Assembly: GCF_024124905.1 (NCBI RefSeq) | Contig: NZ_JAMXST010000001.1 | Coordinates: 558,001-622,000 of the forward strand | DNA from: Cellulosimicrobium cellulans | GTDB taxonomy: Bacteria > Actinomycetota > Actinomycetes > Actinomycetales > Cellulomonadaceae | Reading direction: 5' to 3' | Length of the DNA: 64,000 bases | Shown here: piece after piece, positions 34,454 through 41,493 of the stretch | Numbering within the stretch: position 1 is the stretch's first letter | Layout of the letters: each line of letters starts with the position of its first letter | Notes under the pieces: generated by a model | The model's database searches: none | Seen by the model: only the letters and a program-made list of their open reading frames with translations | What the model was told of the DNA's origin: nothing | Position numbers and translations under genes: made by a program

Positions 34454-36304
34454 TCAGGCCCGGGCGCGGCGCCGCGCGACGACGACCACCACCCCGGTCG
34501 CGACGAGCAGGGCCGCGACGAGGGCCGCGACACCGAGGGTCGTGCCGGTGACCGCCAGGGCCCCGTTCGGGGCCGGCGTGCTGGGCTGCGTCCCGGGTGC
34601 CGGGGGCTCGGCGGTCTCCGCGGGGCCGCCGGGCTCGGCGGGCACGTCCGGGACGTCGGCCTCGTTCGTCAGGACGACCTCCGCCGTCGTGCCGTCGCCG
34701 ACCACGACGCGCGCCGCACCGTCCGCGAGCACCTCGACCCCCTCGCCGGAGAACGACGGCGCCCGCCACGCCACCCCGTCGAGCGCCGCGGGAGCGGCCT
34801 CGGCGAGCGTGACGACCGTGCCCGCGGGCAGGTCCGCGAGCGACGCCGTGGACCCGTCGGTGACGACCAGCTCCCCGGTCACCTCGCCCTCGGGACCCTC
34901 GTACGCGTAGGCGACGACGAACGTGGTCCCCTCGGCCACGGCGTCGGCGGCGGCCCCCGTCACGCGCTTGGTCACGGCGATCCCCCCGACGTGCGCGTCG
35001 AAGGTGTTCGTCGCGACGACGTCGATCGTCGCGGGCGAGGCCGCCGTGACCTCGATCGGGCCGGCGGGGGCGAAGGTCACGCGGTCGGCTCCGCCGTCGT
35101 CCGTCTCGGTCAGCCCGCACACGGCACCCACCGGCACGCCCGCGAACGTCGTCGTGCCCCCGGCGGAGAGCGTGGCGGCACGGGGGAACCCGGCCAGCGT
35201 CTCGCCGTCCGCGTCGGTGCAGACCAGCTCGAACCCGAACGGACCGGTCACGCCCTCCGCGGCGTCGCCGTCGAGCTGCTTGGTGAGCCGGATCGAGCGC
35301 ACGCCCTCGCCCCCGCCGGTCCCGCCGGCGCCCGCGTACTCCGCGGACGCCTCGACGTCGCCGACCGCGAGGCCGGTCACCGTGTTCTCGTACCGGTCGC
35401 CGTCGCGCGCGTCGTCGGGGACCGCGGTCGCGTACGTGAGCACGTAGACGTACTCGGCTCCGTGGGCGTCGGGCACGCTGAACCGGAACTGGTTCGCGGC
35501 CGGTCCCGTCTCGACGACGTAGTCCGCAGGATCCATCCAGAAGCCCGCGTCCCAGAAGTCGCCGTCGTCCCAGCGGTCGACGGGCACCGCGAGCGCCCCG
35601 ACGCTGCCCTCGACCAGGGTGAGGCGCGGGTCGAACGTGTCCGTGAGCACGACGGGGTCGCCGTCCGGGCCGGTGAGGTACTGGCCGGGCACGTACACGT
35701 CCCAGCGCACGACGTCGGCCGAGCGGTCGTACCACCCGCCCTTGACGGGGTAGGTGGGCGGCTGCCAGCCTCCGCCGCCCTCGCCCTCGCCGATGCCGGC
35801 GGGGACGTCGACGCGGATCTCGACGCCGCCGCCCGTGGTGAACACGAGCACGTCGGCGTCGGTCGTCTCGGTGACCTGGGCCCAGAAGAACAGCGTCCCC
35901 GCGACCCCCGTGTGCGTCGCGACGTAGTCGCCGAGCGTGCAGACGAACTGCGACTCGTCCACGGTGCACGATCCGACCACCGCCCCCGAGGGGTCGGCGA
36001 GGTCGAACGTGTCGGTGAACCCGACGATGCGGGGGCTCGTGGGAAGCGCGAGGCGGAACGTGTCGCCCGGGCGCGCGCCGTCGGGCACGGCCCAGGTGGC
36101 GTCGAGGCGGATCGAGTCCCACTGGTGGATCTCCCCGGTGGGTCGGGTGATCTCGACGCCGGTGATCGCGTCGAGCTCGGTGGCGCTCGCGGCCGTGGGG
36201 ACGGCGGCGAGGCCCAGCAGGGCGAGCAGCAGCGCGACCGCGCCGGCGAGGGCGCGGCGCGCGGGCGAGGTGCTCGCACGCGGGGGGCGGGCGGTGGGGG
36301 GCAC
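34454..36304 (-). CDS. LAxTG-anchored surface protein with Ig-like and DUF5979-type repeats
   Basis: The 616-residue cell-wall protein has a signal peptide ending near ASA (40-42), an adhesin-like Ig domain pair (ITGVEITRPTGEIHQWDSIR onward; TDTFDPRLTLVEGSVGAL), then two repeats starting TKQLDGDAAEGVTGPFGFEL and TKRVTGAAADAVAEGTTF, and a Pro-rich spacer. It ends in a sorting signal: LAVTG at 583-587, a hydrophobic helix and RRRARA. LAxTG is the form recognised by class E sortases; no sortase gene is in the window. An AAGGAG site precedes the ATG. The neighbouring sigma fusion may control it. Confidence 0.88.
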   Translation of the reverse strand: MPPTARPPRASTSPARRALAGAVALLLALLGLAAVPTAASATELDAITGVEITRPTGEIHQWDSIRLDATWAVPDGARPGDTFRLALPTSPRIVGFTDTFDLADPSGAVVGSCTVDESQFVCTLGDYVATHTGVAGTLFFWAQVTETTDADVLVFTTGGGVEIRVDVPAGIGEGEGGGGWQPPTYPVKGGWYDRSADVVRWDVYVPGQYLTGPDGDPVVLTDTFDPRLTLVEGSVGALAVPVDRWDDGDFWDAGFWMDPADYVVETGPAANQFRFSVPDAHGAEYVYVLTYATAVPDDARDGDRYENTVTGLAVGDVEASAEYAGAGGTGGGEGVRSIRLTKQLDGDAAEGVTGPFGFELVCTDADGETLAGFPRAATLSAGGTTTFAGVPVGAVCGLTETDDGGADRVTFAPAGPIEVTAASPATIDVVATNTFDAHVGGIAVTKRVTGAAADAVAEGTTFVVAYAYEGPEGEVTGELVVTDGSTASLADLPAGTVVTLAEAAPAALDGVAWRAPSFSGEGVEVLADGAARVVVGDGTTAEVVLTNEADVPDVPAEPGGPAETAEPPAPGTQPSTPAPNGALAVTGTTLGVAALVAALLVATGVVVVVARRRARA

Positions 36305-36322
36305 GGCGGTTCTCCTTCACTT

Positions 36323-36338
36323 CTGGACGGTCGTCCAG
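36323..36338. promoter_or_regulatory. Palindrome just upstream of the adhesin start
   Basis: CTGGACGGTCGTCCAG has seven-base arms around GT and lies 19 bases from the start codon, next to the ribosome site. It could be an operator or an RNA hairpin affecting translation. Confidence 0.4.
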
Positions 36339-36458
36339 GAGTGAGGACGCGACGCGAGGCGGATCATCACGCGACGTGTCGGACGTCACACCGGCTCGAC
36401 GACGGAGCGGCGGCCCGAGCAGCCCGGCCCGGGGCGCCGCGACCGTGCCGGGACGCAC

Positions 36459-36496
36459 GACGGCGCCCGTCGCACGCAGGTGCGACGGGCGCCGTC
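36459..36496 (-). terminator. Terminator of the secreted ThuA-like gene
   Basis: A perfect 17-base-pair stem (36459-36475 with 36480-36496) and loop GCAG lies 20 bases after the stop codon at 36516. Confidence 0.88.
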
Positions 36497-36515
36497 GGGT
36501 GCGCGGAGCGACGCG

Positions 36516-37961
36516 TCAGGCCGTGCCGGCGTAGGCGAGCACGATCTCCTCGGTGACGGTCTCGCCGTCGCGCTCGACGGTGGCCGTGACGGTCACCTCT
36601 CCGGCCGGGGCCTCGACGAGCCGGGTCGCGAACGCCTGGTAGGCGTTCTTCCCGGGCGCCACGTCGGCGTACTCCTTGCTGCCGTACGGCGTCGCGAGGG
36701 TGATGTCGACGGGGGCGTCGTCCTCGTTGAGCACGCGCACGGCGACGTACTGCTTGCCGCCCATGGTCCGCAGCTCGGCCTCGGCCGCGAGGTCGATCGC
36801 CGGGCCGTCGTCGACGAGCCCGGTCTGCCAGTCGACGAGGTCGTCGATCTTGGACGCGAGCAGGTCCCGGTCTCCCGCGGCCGCGGACAGGTGGTCGACG
36901 AGCGACCGCGCGCCGCCGAGCACCTGGACCGCGGTCGCGGGGTCGCCCGCCTCGGCCGCGGCGCGCGCGCTGCCGAGCAGCGAGGTGATCGCGCCCGCGA
37001 TCACGCTGTCGCCCACCGCGGAGGTGTCCAGGCCGGCCACGACGCCGTCGACCTCGGGGAACGTCACGCAGTTGCCGCCGCCCTCGACGACGCCCGCGGT
37101 CCACTCGACGCCCTTGAGCACGTGCTCGCGGAAGAGCGGGTCCGTCCAGGACTCGTCGGTGTGCCCGGCGCCCTCGTACCAGGAGCGGCCGCCCTCGAAG
37201 TTCTGGCACCACGAGAGCGGGTGGTCCTCGCCCATCGCGCCGTTGCCGGGCGAGTACGTCGACTCGTCGAGCGTGACGAGCACGTGCACGTCCGCGCGAG
37301 GGTTGACCGAGTAGTTGTACCACTCGTCGAACCGCTCCCAGACGGCCGGCAGGTGCGCGGTCGAGGGGTGCGACGGGCTCTCGACGCGCATCGTCGCCGT
37401 CTGCTGCTGCGGGTGGCTGACGAACCGCGCGCCGCCGCCCGTCAGCTCGCTGTACCAGGGGACGGTGTGCATCGTGTCGGTCGCGGCGTGCAGCCCGACG
37501 AACCCGCCGCCGTCGTGGATGTAGCCCTGGAGCGCCGCGAGCTCGGTGTCGTCGAGCAGGCGCGGCGCCGCCGGGTCGAGCGAGTTGGTGTTGTCGACCG
37601 GCGAGACGAAGACCAGGGTCGCGTACTGCGACAGGTCCTCCGCGCTCGTGAACGGCGTCGAGTCGAGCGTGAGGTCGGGCTGGCCCGGCGAGCCGCTCCC
37701 CCACCAGCCCGCGGAGTCGTTCGGCGGGTCCCACACGTCGACCGTGAAACCGTTGTCCTCACCGAGCTCGATCAGCGCGCGCGTCGTGTCGTCGATGTGC
37801 GAGTGCCGGAACCCCAGCGTCTTGCCGACGACGAGGATCTTGTAGTCCTCCTCGTCGGCGGCCGCCGGCCCCGCGGCCACGAGCGTCGCCCCTCCCGCGA
37901 GGGGCAGCGCGACCGCGGCCGCCACCGCCCGCCTGACCGTCGTACCGCTGAACAAATCCAT
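36516..37961 (-). CDS. Secreted ThuA-domain protein
   Basis: The 481-residue exported protein has a signal peptide (MDLFSGTTVRRAVAAAVALP, cleavage near AAA-DEED). The ThuA/GATase-like domain is at about 38-290: KILVVGKTLGFRHSHIDDTT, VFVSPVDNT, GGGFVGLHAATDTMH, PLSWCQNFEGGRSWYEGAGH. A helical segment and a beta-rich C-terminal domain (KQYVAVRVLNEDDAPVDITL) follow. ThuA domains occur in trehalose or sugar utilisation, but the exported forms have no settled reaction. The ATG at 37961 is preceded by GGGAGAAGC; the upstream ATG at 38039 would bury the signal peptide. Confidence 0.85.
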   Translation of the reverse strand: MDLFSGTTVRRAVAAAVALPLAGGATLVAAGPAAADEEDYKILVVGKTLGFRHSHIDDTTRALIELGEDNGFTVDVWDPPNDSAGWWGSGSPGQPDLTLDSTPFTSAEDLSQYATLVFVSPVDNTNSLDPAAPRLLDDTELAALQGYIHDGGGFVGLHAATDTMHTVPWYSELTGGGARFVSHPQQQTATMRVESPSHPSTAHLPAVWERFDEWYNYSVNPRADVHVLVTLDESTYSPGNGAMGEDHPLSWCQNFEGGRSWYEGAGHTDESWTDPLFREHVLKGVEWTAGVVEGGGNCVTFPEVDGVVAGLDTSAVGDSVIAGAITSLLGSARAAAEAGDPATAVQVLGGARSLVDHLSAAAGDRDLLASKIDDLVDWQTGLVDDGPAIDLAAEAELRTMGGKQYVAVRVLNEDDAPVDITLATPYGSKEYADVAPGKNAYQAFATRLVEAPAGEVTVTATVERDGETVTEEIVLAYAGTA

Positions 37962-38101
37962 GCGTGCTTCTCCCTCGTCGTCGAGAGCGCTGGCCGGCGC
38001 CGGCCCCCGGCCGACCGCCGGTCGATCTCCAGGGGACATCTCCAGGCCCGGCGGCGCGCACTCCTGCGTGCGTGGACGTCGGCTGCTGCCGATGCCGCGA
38101 G

Positions 38102-38123
38102 TTTTGACGGCGACCGATCAAAA
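38102..38123. promoter_or_regulatory. Operator-like inverted repeat TTTTGA-N10-TCAAAA
   Basis: The AT-rich symmetric arms stand out in a GC-rich background, 140 bases upstream of the secreted ThuA-like gene. On the minus strand a TTGACT box (38123-38128) overlaps them, so a repressor binding here could block transcription. Repressor identity is unknown. Confidence 0.5.
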
Positions 38124-38187
38124 GTCAAGGATTCAACGACCGTGGCGCACCGATCTCACCCGCTCCCACCCCGAGACGACCGCCCCC

Positions 38188-38247
38188 GTCGAGCAGGTGG
38201 TCGTGGCACGTCCGCCTGAGCGGACGCGCCACGACCACCTGCTCGAC
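38188..38247 (-). terminator. 28-base-pair hairpin after rtcB
   Basis: Arms 38188-38215 and 38220-38247 pair with one mismatch around the loop CTGA. It lies 33 bases beyond the rtcB stop. It is long enough to block transcription in either direction. Confidence 0.88.
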
Positions 38248-38279
38248 GCGCCGGGACCGCCTGGTCGGCGTGGAGGTGG

Positions 38280-39512
38280 TCAGCCCTTGACGCAGAGGAG
38301 CGTCGTGAGGCGGGCGACGACCTCGACGAGGTCGGACTGCGCGCGGACGACCTCGTCGAGGTCCTTGTACGCACCCGGGATCTCGTCGAGCACCCCGGCG
38401 TCCTTGCGGCACTCCACGCCGGCTGTCTGGGCGGCGAGGTCGTCGAGCGTGAAGGTCTTCTTCGCCCTGGTTCGGGACATGCGACGGCCCGCGCCGTGCG
38501 ACGCCGACCAGTAGGACTCCGGGTTCCCCAGCCCGCGCACGATGTACGAGCCGGTGCCCATGGACCCGGGGATGAGACCGAGGTCGCCCTTCCCGGCCCG
38601 GATCGCGCCCTTGCGGGTCACGACGAGCTCCTGCCCGTCGACGCGCTCGACCGCGACGTAGTTGTGGTGGACGTTCACGGCCTCGTCGAACGCGATCTCG
38701 CGACCGGGGAACGACGCACGCACCGCGTCGGCCACGAGCGTCATCATGACCGCGCGCGACCGCGCCGCGTACTCCTGAGCCCACCACAGGTCGGCGAGGT
38801 ACGCATCCATCTCCGGCGTCCCGCCGAGGAACACCGCGAGCTCGCGGTCGACGAGCCCCTGGTTGTGCTCGAGGCGCTTCGCGACGGCGACGTGCTGCTC
38901 GGCGAGCGTCTTGCCGATGTTGCGCGACCCCGAGTGCAGCTGGAGCCACACAGAACCGGACTCATCCACACACAACTCAACAAAGTGGTTGCCTCCACCA
39001 AGCGTTCCGAGCTGGCGGCGCGCCCGACCCTCGATGTCCGAGACCCGCCCGTGCAGCCCGGAGAACCGCGACCAGAAGGCGTCCGCGCCGCGTGCGACCT
39101 CGGCCGGGCCACGCCCGGAGATCGAGCGCAGCCGGTGCGGGTCGACCGGCTCGTCGTGCGCGTGGAACCCGACGGGGATCGCCGCCTCGATGCGCGCGCG
39201 GACCGGCCCGAGGTCGTCGGGGAGGTCCTCGGCCGTGAGCGACGTGCGGACGCCGATCATGCCGCAGCCGATGTCGACGCCGACCGCGTTGGGCGACACG
39301 GCGTCGCGCATGGCGATGACCGAGCCGACGGTCGCACCCTTGCCCAGGTGGACGTCGGGCATGACGCGCACGCCCTCGACCCACGGCAGCGCCGCGATGT
39401 TGCGCAGCTGCTGCAGCGCGGCGGGCTCGACGGCGTGCTCGTGCGCCCACATGAGGGTCGGCGCCTTCGCGCCGGAGAGCGGGACGGGGAACGCGTGGGC
39501 CTCGGTGCTCAC
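38280..39512 (-). CDS. rtcB: RNA-splicing ligase RtcB
   Basis: The 410-residue enzyme joins 2',3'-cyclic phosphate (or 3'-phosphate) and 5'-OH RNA ends with GTP and Mn2+. Signatures are MPDVHLGKGATVGSVIAM, AVGVDIGCGMIGVRT (Asp/Cys metal ligands), LGGGNHFVEL, LHSGSRNIGK and the guanylylated His in SASHGAGRRMSRTRAKK. Archease and RtcA are absent nearby. It lies directly downstream of two tRNA-Arg genes on the same strand, separated by a hairpin. About 21 codons around LGGGNHFVELCVDESG have unusually AT-rich third positions. Confidence 0.96.
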   Translation of the reverse strand: MSTEAHAFPVPLSGAKAPTLMWAHEHAVEPAALQQLRNIAALPWVEGVRVMPDVHLGKGATVGSVIAMRDAVSPNAVGVDIGCGMIGVRTSLTAEDLPDDLGPVRARIEAAIPVGFHAHDEPVDPHRLRSISGRGPAEVARGADAFWSRFSGLHGRVSDIEGRARRQLGTLGGGNHFVELCVDESGSVWLQLHSGSRNIGKTLAEQHVAVAKRLEHNQGLVDRELAVFLGGTPEMDAYLADLWWAQEYAARSRAVMMTLVADAVRASFPGREIAFDEAVNVHHNYVAVERVDGQELVVTRKGAIRAGKGDLGLIPGSMGTGSYIVRGLGNPESYWSASHGAGRRMSRTRAKKTFTLDDLAAQTAGVECRKDAGVLDEIPGAYKDLDEVVRAQSDLVEVVARLTTLLCVKG

Positions 39513-39548
39513 GGTGCTGACCTCCTCGGGTCGTCCTGACGATCACGA

Positions 39549-39569
39549 CGCCGCCCCGGAGGGGCGGCG
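39549..39569 (-). terminator. Hairpin between tRNA-Arg(CCG) and rtcB
   Basis: CGCCGCCCC and GGGGCGGCG form a nine-base-pair stem around GGA, directly after the tRNA 3' end. It probably terminates or defines the tRNA 3' end; read-through could reach rtcB. Confidence 0.75.
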
Positions 39570-39570
39570 C

Positions 39571-39646
39571 TGGTGCGCGCGGGAGGACTCGAACCCCCGC
39601 CGCCCGGCTCCGGAAGCCGGCGCTCTGTTCGCTGAGCTACGCGCGC
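39571..39646 (-). tRNA. tRNA-Arg (anticodon CCG)
   Basis: The 76-base gene includes an encoded CCA end. The acceptor stem GCGCGCG pairs with CGCGCGC, the D stem is GCTC/GAGC, the anticodon stem CCGGC/GCCGG holds loop TTCCGGA (anticodon CCG), and the T loop is TTCGAGT on a GGGGG/CCTCC stem. Confidence 0.95.
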
Positions 39647-39690
39647 TGGTGCTCCTTAACGTCGAGCAGACGGGACGCGAGGCGTCCAGG

Positions 39691-39762
39691 TGCCCTCGGA
39701 GGGAGTCGAACCCCCGTCTCCGCTTCCGTAGAGCGGCGTCGTGTCCGTTGGACCACGAAGGC
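39691..39762 (-). tRNA. tRNA-Arg (anticodon ACG)
   Basis: The 72-base gene has no encoded CCA. The acceptor stem is GCCTTCG/CGAGGGC with one G-U pair, the anticodon stem CCGCT/AGCGG carries loop CTACGGA (anticodon ACG, read as ICG), and the T loop is TTCGACT. The D stem is weak (GTCC against CGAC, one mismatch). It is 44 bases upstream of tRNA-Arg(CCG) and probably cotranscribed with it. Confidence 0.88.
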
Positions 39763-39871
39763 AGTGCTCTTCTCCACAGGCGCACGACAAATGCGCACCG
39801 GCGGTGAAAAGAGCCGAATGACAGCACGAGAAATACGCCCCGGCCGGGGCGCGTTCATGCACAAGAAAAAA

Positions 39872-39897
39872 GCCGTCCCGGCGATGTCCGGGACGGC
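39872..39897 (-). terminator. Rho-independent terminator with T-run
   Basis: GCCGTCCCGG and CCGGGACGGC pair (10 base pairs, six-base loop). On the minus strand the stem is followed by TTTTTTCTTGT. This is the only classical T-tailed terminator seen in the window, and it lies 18 bases after the small gene's stop. Confidence 0.93.
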
Positions 39898-39915
39898 CTG
39901 TCGTGCGACGCTGGG

Positions 39916-40047
39916 TCAGACGACAGGACCGCCGGAGTCGCCGGCGAGGAACGAGGACACGCCGAGATACACCGCGGGCAGCACGACGCGCGGCTGCTCG
40001 CAGGGCAGCACGGGACGTCGCCGGTCCTGCTGGACGGGTTCGCGCAC
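39916..40047 (-). CDS. Small gene, 43-residue peptide of unknown function
   Basis: The frame has strong third-position GC and its own promoter and terminator. The GTG at 40047 (VREPVQQDRRRPVLP) is chosen because GAGAGGAG stands seven bases upstream; an in-frame ATG at 40068 would give 50 residues but lacks a ribosome site. The product has a basic N-terminal half with one Cys (LPCEQPRVV) and a hydrophobic C-terminal half (LPAVYLGVSSFLAGDSGGPV, then V). A leader-plus-core layout would fit a modified peptide precursor, but no modifying enzyme is nearby. It may equally be a small membrane-active or regulatory protein. It lies 154 bases upstream of the tRNA-Arg pair. Confidence 0.6.
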   Translation of the reverse strand: MREPVQQDRRRPVLPCEQPRVVLPAVYLGVSSFLAGDSGGPVV

Positions 40048-40068
40048 GGCACTGCTCCTCTCGGTCAT

Positions 40069-40372
40069 GTCGGGTGGCCCACGCACCGGAATGTCGTCGA
40101 CCGAGGAAGACCGTACGCGCCTTTTCGGTTCGACACAACCTCATTTCCAGAATTCATCGGAAATGCGCTGCGAGCTCCGCCGTCCGGGGCCGGCCCGGCG
40201 GCCCCCTCCCGGGCTCGTCGGCGCTTGGCACACTTTTCCCCACCGGTACATCCGCGCCCTGACGGCCCTCCGGTGCTGTCGGCGGCACCCGGTAGGGTTC
40301 CGGACGTTCCGGACAACACCTCCCGACGCCGACGAACCACCCGGCCGGGCCGACGACAGGAGACCCGCCGCC
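40069..40372. other. Divergent intergenic region
   Basis: These 304 bases separate the small gene from the YdjM-type gene. They contain the small gene's promoter and an AT-richer patch at 40138-40170 (CAGAATTCATCGG region). No clear promoter for the rightward gene was recognised. Confidence 0.5.
40110..40138 (-). promoter_or_regulatory. Promoter of the small gene
   Basis: On the minus strand TTGTGT (40138-40133) and TACGGT (40115-40110) are 17 bases apart. Transcription would start near 40103 and end after the terminator, giving an RNA of about 235 bases. Confidence 0.7.
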
Positions 40373-41200
40373 ATGATGGGCGCCCACCACGCCGCGACCG
40401 GAGCCGCCGCCTGGGTGGCGGTGACGTCCACCGCCCCGTTCGCGCTCGGGTGGCACCCCGTGTCGTCGGTCGGCGTCATGACGGGCGCCGTCGTGTGCGC
40501 CGGGGCCGCCCTCCTCCCGGACGCGGACCACCACAACGGCACGTTCGCGCACTCGCTCCCGCCCGTGAGCGAGTGGGTGTCCGACGCCGTCGAGACGGTC
40601 TCCGGCGGCCACCGGCAGGGCACGCACTCGTTCCTCGGCATCGCGGTGTTCACGGCGCTCGCGTGGCTCGTCGGGCTGGTCACGGTCGAGACGGAGAGCT
40701 TCGGCACGGTCTACGTGGGCGGCGGCCTCCTCGCGGTCCTGCTCGTCGCCCTCGCGCTCAAGGCGCTCAAGCTCACGCGGCGCGGCAAGCTCATGCCGTG
40801 GGTCACGTCGCTCACCGTCGCGGTGCTCGTCGCACTCTTCTCCCCCGAGGAGTGGAACTGGCTCCCGGTCGCCGTCGGGATCGGCGTGACCGTGCACATC
40901 CTGGGCGACGTGCTCACGACCAACGGCGCGCCGCTGCTGTGGCCGGTGAAGATCCGCTCCCCACGCTGGGTGCGTCGATCCCTCGTCGTCGACGACGTGT
41001 GGCGCCCCAGCGGCAGCTTCGCCCTGCCCCTGCTCGGCGACACCGGCTCCGTGCGCGAGTGGATCCTCGCGACGGCCGTCGGCCTCTACGCGACGGTCGG
41101 GTTCGTGTGGTCCGCGCTCGACCAGATGGGCTACGACACCTACGGGACGTACGAGCGCGTCGCGTCGGCGATCCAGGCGCTGGCCACCGGCGCCGCGTGA
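40373..41200 (+). CDS. YdjM-type membrane-bound metal-dependent hydrolase
   Basis: The 275-residue multi-pass membrane protein has the family's metal-binding pattern: GAHHAATGAAAW near the start, LLPDADHHNGTFAHSLPPVS and GGHRQGTHSFLGIA, followed by hydrophobic helices and VTVHILGDVLTTNGAPLLWP. In E. coli the homologue YdjM is an SOS-regulated inner membrane protein of unknown reaction; no LexA box was seen here. Two adjacent ATGs give the start. It is monocistronic. Confidence 0.87.
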   Translation: MMGAHHAATGAAAWVAVTSTAPFALGWHPVSSVGVMTGAVVCAGAALLPDADHHNGTFAHSLPPVSEWVSDAVETVSGGHRQGTHSFLGIAVFTALAWLVGLVTVETESFGTVYVGGGLLAVLLVALALKALKLTRRGKLMPWVTSLTVAVLVALFSPEEWNWLPVAVGIGVTVHILGDVLTTNGAPLLWPVKIRSPRWVRRSLVVDDVWRPSGSFALPLLGDTGSVREWILATAVGLYATVGFVWSALDQMGYDTYGTYERVASAIQALATGAA

Positions 41201-41212
41201 GCCGTCCCGCCT

Positions 41213-41250
41213 GACGACCGACGACCGACGACCGACGACCGACGACCGAC
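41213..41250. repeat. Seven-base tandem repeat
   Basis: Five perfect copies of GACGACC plus a partial sixth lie 13 bases after the YdjM-type stop codon. The tract is noncoding and prone to slippage. Confidence 0.9.
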
Positions 41251-41338
41251 GGTAATTCGCTTGCCCCGGGCCGCGCCCGGGTGGGACGGTCACCAGACGT
41301 CGCCCGCGCCGTCGGGCACCGGAGGAAGGAGGAACGCC

Positions 41339-41398
41339 ATGAGCTGGACGACCCACGCTCGCGTGTCCACCACCCCCGGGAGCACCGACCGCCGCTAG
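41339..41398 (+). CDS. Possible 19-residue leader peptide
   Basis: ATG at 41339 follows a strong AAGGAGGAACGCC ribosome site; the peptide is MSWTTHARVSTTPGSTDRR, ending in TAG. Seventeen of the 18 following codons end in G or C. Two hairpins (41407-41429 and 41436-41459) stand between it and the RIO-kinase start 95 bases on, a layout like a translational attenuator. It has no run of one amino acid that would name a signal, though Thr and Arg are frequent. Confidence 0.5.
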   Translation: MSWTTHARVSTTPGSTDRR

Positions 41399-41406
41399 AC
41401 GGTCCA

Positions 41407-41459
41407 GGGCCCGTCCCGTGAGACGGCCCGCGCCCGCCGCTCGCCCTCGAGGCGACGGC
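41407..41459 (+). promoter_or_regulatory. Two leader hairpins before the RIO-type kinase
   Basis: GGGCCCGTC can pair with GACGGCCC (one bulge) and GCCGCTCGCC with GGCGACGGC (one bulge). They follow the candidate leader peptide and precede the kinase ribosome site GAAGGAG. A regulatory role is inferred from position only. Confidence 0.4.
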
Positions 41460-41493
41460 AGCGCCGTGCGCTCCCCGCCCGAAGGAGCCCACC

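Larger units (their letters stand above)
37962..38279. other. Intergenic region between the ThuA-like gene and rtcB
   Basis: These 318 bases hold the ThuA gene's promoter side, including TTTTGA and TCAAAA arms at 38102-38123, and a very long hairpin (38188-38247) that ends rtcB transcription. No small gene was recognised. Confidence 0.7.

Noticed and set aside
39916-39945. GDSGGP motif at the end of the small peptide, resembling a trypsin-like protease active site
   Set aside because: The peptide is 43-50 residues with no His or Asp segments of a protease; the match is probably chance.
41213-41250. Seven-base repeats as a CRISPR or iteron array
   Set aside because: The units are directly abutting with no spacers and only five copies; simple slippage explains them.
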